Below are positions 36,469-45,290 of a DNA stretch of 64,000 nt, one piece after another (positions within the stretch are counted from its first letter, which is position 1; each line of letters begins with the position of its first letter). Below the pieces are notes generated by a model. That model made no database searches. It was not told the DNA's origin and saw nothing but the letters and a program-made list of their open reading frames with translations. The position numbers were made by a program, and so were the translations under genes. The stretch comes from Candidatus Pacearchaeota archaeon (GTDB lineage Archaea > Nanobdellota > Nanobdellia > Pacearchaeales > GW2011-AR1): contig JAGVWX010000007.1 in assembly GCA_018304105.1 (NCBI GenBank), forward strand, positions 36,779 through 100,778, in the 5' to 3' direction.

Positions 36469-37920
36469 TTGATGGCAAAGAAAAAATTTTACATAACGAC
36501 TGCAATAGACTATGTCAATGCGGCGCCGCATATCGGCCATGCATATCAGAAAATAGTAGCGGATGCTTTGGCGAGATGGCACAGACTTTTGGGTGAAGAT
36601 GTCTTTTTTTTAACGGGGACTGATGAACATGGGAAAAAAGTCCAACTGTCTGCAGAAAAGGCAGGCAAATCTCCGAGAGAATTTGTTGATGAGGTTTCTG
36701 AGAAATTCAAAGAAGCATGGAAATTACTTAATGTAAGACCAGACAGGTTTATCAGAACGACTGATGAAGATCATAAGAAAATCGTTAGGGAGATAATTGA
36801 GAAAGTAAAGAAGAAAGGAGAAGTTTATCTTGGAACTTATGAGGGACTGTATTGCGTTGATTGCGAGGCATATTATACTGATAAAGACGCGCCGGATTTT
36901 AAGTGTCCAGTGCATAAGAAGCCATTAGAAAATTTGAAAGAAGAATCTTATTTCTTTAAGTTGAGCAAGTACAAGGATTTTCTGCTTGAACTTTATGAAA
37001 AGCATCCGGAGTTTGTTCTTCCGAATAAGAGCAGAAACGAAGTGAGGAACCGAGTCGAAGAAGGACTGAAGGACTTGTCAATTTCAAGGACTAGTTTTGA
37101 CTGGGGAATTCCATTTCCGGGAGATGAAAGACACGTTGTTTATGTTTGGTTTGACGCCTTGCTGAATTATTACACTGCGACGCAGGCATCTAAAAAATTA
37201 AATAAATTCTGGCCGGCCGATGTTCATGTTCTTGGAGTTGACAATACATGGTTTCATACGGTTTATTGGCCGGCGATGCTGAAGGCGGCCGGTTTGCCCT
37301 TGCCTAAGACTGTTTTCAATCACGGGTTTTTGACTTTCAATGGACAGAAGATTTCTAAGTCTTTGGGGAACGTCATTTCTCCGAAGGTTTTAGTTGAAAA
37401 ATATGGGGCAGATACAATTAGGTATTTTGTGTTGAGGCAGTTTCCATTTGCTACGGGAGACAGCGCAGACTTTTCAGAACGGGCATTAGTTGACAGACAT
37501 AATAATGAACTCGCGAATAAGTTAGGAAATTTGGTTTCTAGAGTTTCGACTCTTGCGGAAAAATACGGACTGGAGAAGTGCAAGATAACAAATTTGAGAA
37601 TTGAAGAGACGAGAAAGAAAGTTGAAAAGTATTTTGAAAGCTTTGAAATTGACAGGGCGCTGAATGAGATTTTTGCGTTTGTTGACAGATGCAATGAGTT
37701 TGTTCAGGATAAGAAGCCATGGGAGACGCATGACAAGAAAGTTCTTTACGAGCTGGCGAATGCAATAAAAGATGCGGCAATTTTGCTGTCGTCATTTATT
37801 CCTTCAACTTGCGAGAAGATTGCCTCAATATTTGGTTTCTCCATTAGTTTGGAAGACTTAGAGAAAGAGCTTAAGATCGGAAAGATTAAGAAGAGCGAGA
37901 TTTTGTTTAGGAAGATTTAG
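36469..37920 (+). CDS. metG: Methionyl-tRNA synthetase (without C-terminal tRNA-binding domain)
   Basis: FYITTAIDYVNAAPHIGHAYQ, TGTDEHGKKVQ, FNGQKISKSLGNVI. Confidence 0.95.
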   Translation: MMAKKKFYITTAIDYVNAAPHIGHAYQKIVADALARWHRLLGEDVFFLTGTDEHGKKVQLSAEKAGKSPREFVDEVSEKFKEAWKLLNVRPDRFIRTTDEDHKKIVREIIEKVKKKGEVYLGTYEGLYCVDCEAYYTDKDAPDFKCPVHKKPLENLKEESYFFKLSKYKDFLLELYEKHPEFVLPNKSRNEVRNRVEEGLKDLSISRTSFDWGIPFPGDERHVVYVWFDALLNYYTATQASKKLNKFWPADVHVLGVDNTWFHTVYWPAMLKAAGLPLPKTVFNHGFLTFNGQKISKSLGNVISPKVLVEKYGADTIRYFVLRQFPFATGDSADFSERALVDRHNNELANKLGNLVSRVSTLAEKYGLEKCKITNLRIEETRKKVEKYFESFEIDRALNEIFAFVDRCNEFVQDKKPWETHDKKVLYELANAIKDAAILLSSFIPSTCEKIASIFGFSISLEDLEKELKIGKIKKSEILFRKI

Positions 37921-38225
37921 ATATCTAGAGATTTATCGATGGCCCATTTCTTCTTGAATTGTTCAATTTCTTTAAGCTTGTTTTTTATTAATTCTTTTTT
38001 GTCTGAATATTCTTTATCTTCAAGAAACTTTTTCCAAGTTTTCTCTGAAAACTCTGTTTGGAATTTAATTCCTGCAGGGATTAATGCTTCAATAATCTTT
38101 GTACGGTCCATATCATGAATCCTTGCAAGTTCATCTATCATTTCTAGATATTTCTCGTTAACATTCATCGATATCTTCTTTGTTTTTGCCTTCTCAAATG
38201 CTTTTCTTATGTCTTCAGGTTTCAT
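37917..38225 (-). CDS. Small ribbon-helix-helix-like protein
   Basis: KKISMNVNEKYLEMIDELARIHDMDRTKIIEALIPAGI resembles RHH. Confidence 0.5.
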   Translation of the reverse strand: MKPEDIRKAFEKAKTKKISMNVNEKYLEMIDELARIHDMDRTKIIEALIPAGIKFQTEFSEKTWKKFLEDKEYSDKKELIKNKLKEIEQFKKKWAIDKSLDI

Positions 38226-38322
38226 TTATATTACCTTTATATTATTCAAGTAATATACTGGTATTATTTAAACCTTTCGGTTCTGCAATAATATTTTTAT
38301 ACCCAAGTTTAGTTTATTTTGC

Positions 38323-38631
38323 ATGGCAATGAGAACTTTAACTTCTGATTTCAGGGAGCTTGAAGAAGAGAGGTCGCAGCTTGCAGCGTATGTTGCTGGT
38401 GCTTTGCCAGGAGCTATTGCCGGCGCAGTGGCTGGTTTGTATGGAGCCGATGCGTTGAATGATTATGTTGATGTTTTGAGAGAAGCGCCGATGATTGTTC
38501 GAGGGCTTATGGATATTGTCGGAATGGCTGTCGGTGGCTTGGTTGGAGATTGTGCTGGAGGATTTTCTGCGGTAAAGATCTCTGCCTTAAGGAATAGCTT
38601 AAATTTGCATAATAACGACGGTAATTATTAA
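38323..38631 (+). CDS. Small glycine-zipper-like membrane protein
   Basis: AYVAGALPGAIAGAVAGLYGAD and VGMAVGGLVGDCAGG segments. Confidence 0.5.
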   Translation: MAMRTLTSDFRELEEERSQLAAYVAGALPGAIAGAVAGLYGADALNDYVDVLREAPMIVRGLMDIVGMAVGGLVGDCAGGFSAVKISALRNSLNLHNNDGNY

Positions 38632-38766
38632 TTGATATGATAAAGGGGCACGATTAGGTTGATATGTTTTGCCCCATAATTTTAAGAAATAGCTTCAATT
38701 TGCAGAGAATAATTAATAACTAAAATTTTATTTGATTTAAGAATGGAAACAGTTTAAGCTTTGATA

Positions 38767-39549
38767 TTAATAAACTAAAAGATAAAATCCAATCGTGACA
38801 GCTAATATTAAAGTGTAAAGAGCGAACCATCTGAGATTTTTGCGCGAGGAAAGAACATAGTTGAATAATAAGTAAATTGTGAGAAGGCCGACTAGGAAGC
38901 TGACTAAAGTGGCCCAAATCATTTCTGCAGGGATTCTTTTGTTTCCTATTTCTAATATTGCTGCGCCGAAGATTGCTGGGATTGAAAGGAGGAATGAGAA
39001 TTTCATTGCGTCTTTTTCTTTTAGTCCAGCTAGAAGACCGCCGGCGATTGTTGTTCCGCTTCTTGAAATTCCAGGGAATAATGCGAGAGCTTGGGCGCAG
39101 CCGATAAAGAGGGCATTTTTCCATCCGAACTTCTTTTTGAAACTTGGGATTTTGAAGTCCAAGGAAGCGATAAGAAGAATAACTGAAGTTATTGCGAATC
39201 CCACTGTGACAACAGCTAGGCTAGTAAATGCAGCTTCAAAATATTTCTGGAATAGGAAACCGACTATTGCTGCGGGAATGGTTCCTATAATCAGAAGTAA
39301 TCCTAATTTTCCGTTGTCGCTTTTGAAATTTCCCCTGATGATTTCTTTCACTATGTCAACGATGTCTTCTCCGAAATAAACAAAGACAGCCATGAGTGTG
39401 CCGAAATGCAATGCAACGTCGAAAGTTAAGCTTCCAGAGTAGTTCAGAATTTTTTCAAATAACACTAGATGTCCGGAGCTTGAAATTGGAAGCCATTCTG
39501 TAAGGCCTTGAATTATTGCAAGGAGCAAGGATGAAATTAAGTCATTCAT
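38767..39549 (-). CDS. uppP: Undecaprenyl-diphosphatase (UppP/BacA family)
   Basis: QGLTEWLPISSSGHLVLFE and LALFPGISRSGTTIAGG motifs; 260-aa multi-TM protein. Confidence 0.93.
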   Translation of the reverse strand: MNDLISSLLLAIIQGLTEWLPISSSGHLVLFEKILNYSGSLTFDVALHFGTLMAVFVYFGEDIVDIVKEIIRGNFKSDNGKLGLLLIIGTIPAAIVGFLFQKYFEAAFTSLAVVTVGFAITSVILLIASLDFKIPSFKKKFGWKNALFIGCAQALALFPGISRSGTTIAGGLLAGLKEKDAMKFSFLLSIPAIFGAAILEIGNKRIPAEMIWATLVSFLVGLLTIYLLFNYVLSSRKNLRWFALYTLILAVTIGFYLLVY

Positions 39550-39787
39550 TGAAAGGAAATAAATAAAGGGTTAATAAAGTTGATGAAGGTTAGTTTTTTG
39601 ATACGGCTGAATTAATTAATATGCTTTGGTGGCTCGTTTCACTCGCTTAAATTATGTAACCAACCCCACCAGGCCGTCTTGTGAACAGGTTTCTATTTTA
39701 TTGGCTCATTTAGTTTAATGAAGATCGGTTTGAACTAGTTAAGGTAAAATTAAAAATAATAAAAAGAAAAAGAAAAAGAATTGCGAG

Positions 39788-40087
39788 CTAGTCCAAGTCT
39801 AGCATCATCTCATATTCCTCGGTTTCCTCCTCTGACCTTTCAGGGTTTTCCTGCGTTTCGTCCAGGTCATTTGTGTCTTCTAGGTCAAGTGCCTCTTGTT
39901 CAGCCATTCCCAGCAAGACTGCTTGTTTACAGTCAGGGCAGAACGACTGCTTCAAGAGGCGAGAGAAGCTGTTCCCCGCGAGAACTACTTTTGATGCCTG
40001 CTCTTGTTCCTGCAATATGGGCCAAAGGTCGAACATTGTGTTGCAACCTTTGCACCTCACTGGCAGCATGTATGTTTCTTGTCTCAT
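39788..40087 (-). CDS. Small zinc-ribbon-like acidic protein
   Basis: CKGC...CPDC spacing, acidic C-terminus. Confidence 0.5.
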   Translation of the reverse strand: MRQETYMLPVRCKGCNTMFDLWPILQEQEQASKVVLAGNSFSRLLKQSFCPDCKQAVLLGMAEQEALDLEDTNDLDETQENPERSEEETEEYEMMLDLD

Positions 40088-40395
40088 TGTAACTAATCTA
40101 GAACGCTGTTGTTTAAATATATATAATGCAGAATAATGATTATTTTTTCATACGGCATAGCTTATATAGCGACTCCCTGCAGAGTGATGAACTGTAACTT
40201 GTGAAAGGTATCAGGCTTGTTTATATAGTGAATGATTTGAGGGGGACGAATTCTTTTGGCGCTTTAATAATTCATTTGTTCTCTTGTCTAAATTGGACTC
40301 GCTGTTCGAGGGACTGCGAGTCAGAATTTATTTGAGCTAACTTTTTATGTTTAAATTGGACTTGCCGTTGAGTATTGCGCAAGTCAAATCTGCTG

Positions 40396-40494
40396 GCAAC
40401 TTCTTTATTGTAATTTTTTGGCGTTGTTTTTACCCGCCCACCCACCCGATGCGATATTGTCTTGAAAATATCATTCTTGACAATATCGCCTAAC
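40396..40494. repeat. 99-bp perfect repeat copy B1
   Basis: Identical to 45057-45155 by direct reading; contains CCCGCCCACCCACCC and GCGATATTGTC/GACAATATCGC stem. Confidence 0.9.
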
Positions 40495-40609
40495 AGCTCA
40501 TTCGCTTGTTGCTTCCCGCCGCCCTTCGCCAAAATTATCTTATTACAACTTTTATTGGGCTATATTTCGATTACTTTTTCTTTAGTTTTTGCAGAAGAAT
40601 TTATAATTT

Positions 40610-40935
40610 TTATCCGCCGAGACCGCCCAAGAGGCTGCCGAGGCCGGGCAATAAACTGAAGATTTGCTTGAGGATATCAAAAAATCCGCCGCCTCCGCCT
40701 GAGCCAGACCCTGGAAAGGCAGTGCCATAACCGGATTCGCATTTATTATCTTGCGTGTTACAATGGCTTCCTGGGCCGCAGATTGAATTTTCTAAACCAT
40801 TCAACGCATTTGTTTTCTTCGATTAAACAAGCGGTTCCAGTAAAGCAGCAGCCGCCTTGGTCGCAAACATTAGGCGAAGCGCCGTCTTTGTAATTTGCGT
40901 TGCAAGCTACGCAGGCTTCAGCACCCAGGTAGTTT
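40610..40935 (-). pseudogene. Truncated, frameshifted 3' fragment of a paralogue of the 940-aa Cys-rich surface protein
   Basis: ACVACNANYKDG...GGCCFTGTACLIEENKCVE then +1 nt shift into LENSICGPGSHCNTQDNKCESGYGTAFPG; matches the C-terminus encoded at 42000-42200. Confidence 0.8.
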
Positions 40936-40940
40936 ACTAT

Positions 40941-41720
40941 TTATGTTAAAGAATTTGTTGAATTTAGCAATTTTAGTTTTTTGAATGCTAAAATGCTTAT
41001 GACAATTAGAATAATGCTGAACCATTGACCAACCATTAGGCCGTGGAATGACCGCTCATCTCGGAGGAAATCTAGGAAAAACCTCCCTGTGCTGATAAAT
41101 AATACAAATGTCCAAAAAATAAGGCCGGGCTTGTGGTTTTTGAATTTCTTTTTGATAGTTAGTAGAAAAAAGAAAAGAAGAAGTCTTCCCGCTGCAGCGT
41201 AAAGCTGGATGGGGTGCCTGCAGACATTGTCTATATTTTGAAAGACAACACACCAAGGAAGAATTGTTGTTATTCCTAAGATTTCTGAATTGAAGAAGTT
41301 TGCAATTCTTCCTAAAGCGAGGAAAAATGCCGAAGGTAGGACAAGAATGTCTACAACTTTCATAATAGAAAGCTTTTTGATTTTACTATAAATTATTGCT
41401 ATGATTGTAGCACCAAATAAACCGCCGTGGAAACTTAGGCCACCTTGCCATATATAAAATATTTTTATTGGATTTTGCAAATAGAAATTTAAATCCCAGA
41501 AGATGATATAAAATAATCTTGCGCCAACAACTGTTCCAAGAATAAGTAATATGACAAAACTATAAATTTCTTTTTCAGATAATGCGAGTTTTTTATTTTT
41601 TGATGCATTCAGAAGTACAAACAGGATTGTTAAAAATGCCAGAATTAAGTTTAATAAGTAGTATGTAAGTTTCAATGAATAAAATTGAAGGACTATTGGA
41701 TTTGGGTTTAATTGGAACAT
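40941..41720 (-). CDS. lgt: Prolipoprotein diacylglyceryl transferase
   Basis: GARLFYIIF...GGLSFHGGLFGA, ALGRIANFFNSEILG, RHPIQLYAA: Lgt signature motifs. Confidence 0.92.
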   Translation of the reverse strand: MFQLNPNPIVLQFYSLKLTYYLLNLILAFLTILFVLLNASKNKKLALSEKEIYSFVILLILGTVVGARLFYIIFWDLNFYLQNPIKIFYIWQGGLSFHGGLFGATIIAIIYSKIKKLSIMKVVDILVLPSAFFLALGRIANFFNSEILGITTILPWCVVFQNIDNVCRHPIQLYAAAGRLLLFFFLLTIKKKFKNHKPGLIFWTFVLFISTGRFFLDFLRDERSFHGLMVGQWFSIILIVISILAFKKLKLLNSTNSLT

Positions 41721-41939
41721 TCAGGATAAAAGACAATAGAGTATAAAAATTTGGGGTTTCCCGTTTTCTAACTTTACAAATAAAATGGATGAGCAATAAA
41801 AAGCGGCAAATTTTAAGAACAATATTGAGCCAATAATACTGTTAGGAGAATGTTTAGTTGGTAAATTTATTAGGTTATGGAAAAATAAGAGGATAGTAGA
41901 TATGAGGAGTAGAGCCGGGCATTATTTCGTAATTACTAC

Positions 41940-44693
41940 TTATCCAAGGCCAGGTATAAATTGACTTAAGGAACCGAGACCGCTAAATAAGTTTCCTCCT
42001 GGAAAAGCTGTGCCATATCCGGATTCGCATTTATTATCTTGCGTGTTACAATGGCTTCCTGGACCGCAGATTGAATCTTCCAGGCATTCTACACATTTGT
42101 TTTCCTCAATAAGGCAGGCAGTTCCTGTCCAGCAACAGCCGCCTTGGATGCTGCAGGTACTTTCAGAAGGAATCCTAGTACAGCCAAATGAGACTTCTTC
42201 GTTTTTTAAATTTGCATTGCAGGCGACGCAAGTATGCGAATCGGTATTACAAATTGTTTTATCTTTTGCTTCTGCTCTTGCTTCTGGAGACATAGCAAGT
42301 TTTTGGTCTTCTGTCAGGGATTTGGCGTTAACTGCGCAGTCTGCATTAGTATCGCAGGATGTTGTACATTCGTTGTTCTTACAAATTTCACCTTTTGAGG
42401 CATCGCATTGCGAATTGTTTATGCATTGGATGCAGGTGAATGGAGTTGGAGAACCTGCGGGAGCGCAGAACTTCTTGTCTTCGTTTAAATTGCAGTCTGT
42501 TTCATAAAAGCATTCATAACACTGCCCTGGAGTTCCTCCAGTTGTTTGGTTTGCGCAGAACTTATCATCTTTGCAATCAGTATCTTTGGAACAGGGGTCA
42601 ACGCATTTGTTGCATTCTTCATCGCATAATTTTCCTGTGCCTAATCTTGCACATTTTATTCTACCCCTGTCTGAAGTGGGGTCGCATTGCGCTGCAAGAG
42701 GCTTTTCTACGAATAATGTCGTGGAATATAAATCACTGTCTTGCGCGTTTTTCAATGGAGTTGATGGGTCGTCTTCAGTTGCCAGGTAGAATTTGTATTG
42801 GAAGTTGCCCCCTCCGAGAAAGCTTGAGAAGTCCATTGCCCAGGGCGGCCGGAAGTCTTCGAGTTTGAGAAGTTTTTGGTCGCCAGTTACAATTTTTGGA
42901 GTATAAGTCATACGGTCTCTGAGGAGAAGAGAATTTTGTTCAGTTAAGACGAAGACGAGGTTGCCTGCGTTTTCGCAACCTTCTGTTACTGCAACTAACT
43001 TGACCGAGTCTCCGCACATCCAGTCTTTGTTGCCTACCCATCCTTTTATGACGCTGTCTTGTCCAAGAGGGTTATCAGACGCGCTCTGCCAACCTAAGCT
43101 GGAAACCTGGCAGGAGCGCGAGAAGACGCAGGTTTTGTAAGTGTTTGATTGAGCGTTAATGTCACAGATGTAATCTTCTCCGAATTCCGCGCAGTGGGTG
43201 CTGTTGTAGCATTCCACACAATTTTTAGTGACTGGGTCGCAGAGACTATTGTCGCAATCTGCGTTTTTGGAACATACCAATAATTTCTTGCAAGTGTTGT
43301 CTTTGGTGCAGAAATATCCTGGACCGATGTCAGGATTGTCCCGGCATTCTTTATCATCTGCGTCGGAGTCTTCATTGAAATGGCATTGTGCTGGGCCCGG
43401 TTTTATTACAGTCAATGTTGGAGAAAATGGTGATGCGACTTGGGGATTGGAACCTTCGACTATTGCTTTGAAAGTGTAATAAATTGGACCTTCTGAGTTT
43501 ATTCCAGGGCCTGTTTTTTCAAACCATTCAGGTTTCCAGACGAAGTATTTGTAACCGTCTATGGGCTGTTGTTCGTTTTGGGAAAAGGTATATTTCAAGG
43601 TTGGATTGCTCTGGCCTTCCCAAATTTCGAATTTTACAATGTCCTGCTGGCAGCCGGCTGCTTTGACATACAAAGACAAGTCGCTGATTCCGCGAATGTA
43701 GTCGTAATCTGAAGAATCTGTGCTTGTACCGAGCCAGCCAGTGACTTCAGATTGAGTTTCGAGTTTTGTGTTAACCCATTTCGGCTCTGTTAAGTTGCAA
43801 GATGACGTTGATGCTAAACCATTGATTGCTGTGCACATTACTCGGCTTACGCCGTTAGAATCCTGGAATGGGCCCGACTTTTTGTTGAATTTAGTGGAGC
43901 CGCAATCACCCGTGTCCGAGATTTTTATGTCCCATACATATTGGTCAGTCGTTGGATTGTTGATGTTTGCTGTTCCAACACAGAAATTGAAGGGGGTGCC
44001 GCCTAAAAATGAATACACTGAATTTGCTCCTTCTTCACATTCGTGTTCTTCCGTATTGGGATATAAGTATGCAGTTTTTACGTATAAACTGCCATTGGTA
44101 ATCTGGCTTTCAAATTTGACGCAGAGCTTACTGAGGATTGTGCTGTAAAAGCCGGTGCCATAAAATGACTCTTTTTCTGTATAACCCGAAGGGCATCGTG
44201 CTGAAGAAACTAATTGGATGAATTGGATGTCTTTGACTATGCCTGAGGTTGGTGCTGGGGGAGGACAATCGAGGCAGTTTGAAGTGTTTTCACCTTGAGC
44301 GGGTTCACAAATTTCGTCCCCGTCGCATATGTCTGGAATGTCTAAATAAATTGTGGGAACTGTATATTCATGTGGCTCTCCTGTTTTTACGTATACTGAA
44401 TAAGGAACCTTGACTTTTTTCTGGAAATTGGCTGCGGTGACATTTATATAAAATTCATATGTGTTGTCTGGGGGTAGAGAAGGTATTGTTATGATGGCTC
44501 TTCCTGCTGAATTAGTTGTTCCGTCCCAAATCCCCCCATTTTGTCTGAATACTTTGACTTGCGCGCCACTTATTGGGCTTTTTGGAGACTGACTGTTCTT
44601 GACATCAACGTTAAGATAAATTGATACGGCAGATACACTAGAAATTAAGAAGACTAGAATAATGCTGAAAAGTATAAATTTTTTTGTCCTCAT
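41940..44693 (-). CDS. Secreted Cys-rich surface protein
   Basis: Likely start MRTKKFILFSIILVFLISSVSA; repeated CxxxxxC-rich EGF/knottin-like segments (CVECYNSTHCAEFGEDYICD etc.). Confidence 0.75.
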   Translation of the reverse strand: MRTKKFILFSIILVFLISSVSAVSIYLNVDVKNSQSPKSPISGAQVKVFRQNGGIWDGTTNSAGRAIITIPSLPPDNTYEFYINVTAANFQKKVKVPYSVYVKTGEPHEYTVPTIYLDIPDICDGDEICEPAQGENTSNCLDCPPPAPTSGIVKDIQFIQLVSSARCPSGYTEKESFYGTGFYSTILSKLCVKFESQITNGSLYVKTAYLYPNTEEHECEEGANSVYSFLGGTPFNFCVGTANINNPTTDQYVWDIKISDTGDCGSTKFNKKSGPFQDSNGVSRVMCTAINGLASTSSCNLTEPKWVNTKLETQSEVTGWLGTSTDSSDYDYIRGISDLSLYVKAAGCQQDIVKFEIWEGQSNPTLKYTFSQNEQQPIDGYKYFVWKPEWFEKTGPGINSEGPIYYTFKAIVEGSNPQVASPFSPTLTVIKPGPAQCHFNEDSDADDKECRDNPDIGPGYFCTKDNTCKKLLVCSKNADCDNSLCDPVTKNCVECYNSTHCAEFGEDYICDINAQSNTYKTCVFSRSCQVSSLGWQSASDNPLGQDSVIKGWVGNKDWMCGDSVKLVAVTEGCENAGNLVFVLTEQNSLLLRDRMTYTPKIVTGDQKLLKLEDFRPPWAMDFSSFLGGGNFQYKFYLATEDDPSTPLKNAQDSDLYSTTLFVEKPLAAQCDPTSDRGRIKCARLGTGKLCDEECNKCVDPCSKDTDCKDDKFCANQTTGGTPGQCYECFYETDCNLNEDKKFCAPAGSPTPFTCIQCINNSQCDASKGEICKNNECTTSCDTNADCAVNAKSLTEDQKLAMSPEARAEAKDKTICNTDSHTCVACNANLKNEEVSFGCTRIPSESTCSIQGGCCWTGTACLIEENKCVECLEDSICGPGSHCNTQDNKCESGYGTAFPGGNLFSGLGSLSQFIPGLG

Positions 44694-44711
44694 TTTGGTA
44701 TTGTCCACAAA

Positions 44712-44795
44712 TATTTTGACAATATTTTCTACCCGCCCACCCGTCCAATGCGATATTGCCAAACATTATAAGCAATATCGCCCAATGTCAAAATA
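44712..44795. repeat. Diverged B-family intergenic element (B3)
   Basis: ATATTTTGACA...TGTCAAAATAT outer and GCGATATTGC/GCAATATCGC inner inverted repeats; CCCGCCCACCCGTCC. Confidence 0.55.
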
Positions 44796-44965
44796 TTCTT
44801 TTGGAATTTATTATTTTATAGAGATGAAACTGCTATTTAAAGTTTGTCTTGATTGAGAGGATATTTGGCAGATTGGGCTTGCTTTGCCACGTCGAAATAG
44901 AACTCGCAAGCAGTCTTGATTATTGCCTGTCCCCGACCCCCCAATATGACTCGCCATGCTTTGCG

Positions 44966-45036
44966 AGAGACGAGTTCAATGCTTGCACATTGAGGCAGCA
45001 AGAGACGAGGTCAATGCTTGCGCATTGAGGAGGCAG
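44966..45036. repeat. Tandem duplication (about 35 bp units) with internal hairpins
   Basis: AGAGACGAGTTCAATGCTTGCACATTGAGGCAGCA followed by AGAGACGAGGTCAATGCTTGCGCATTGAGGAGGCAG. Confidence 0.7.
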
Positions 45037-45056
45037 TCAGCGAGTCAAATTTGTTA

Positions 45057-45155
45057 GCAACTTCTTTATTGTAATTTTTTGGCGTTGTTTTTACCCGCCC
45101 ACCCACCCGATGCGATATTGTCTTGAAAATATCATTCTTGACAATATCGCCTAAC
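45057..45155. repeat. 99-bp perfect repeat copy B2
   Basis: Identical to 40396-40494, same orientation. Confidence 0.9.
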
Positions 45156-45290
45156 TCCGCCCTGCCCAAAAATATCATACTGCCACCTTGTGCTGAAGGG
45201 CTGTGGGTTATTTATTTTTATTTTGTTGATTCTATAATTTTAAGCAGAATGAAATATCTGATTTGTCGGTTTAGTAACTTTTAATAATCC

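Noticed and set aside
40150-40250. Possible C/D box sRNA (GTGATGA at about 40182)
   Set aside because: No convincing D box (CUGA) or D'/C' pair at proper spacing
40272-40532. 86-aa reverse ORF over repeat B1
   Set aside because: It lies within the hairpin/CCC repeats; composition follows the DNA repeats, no independent coding evidence
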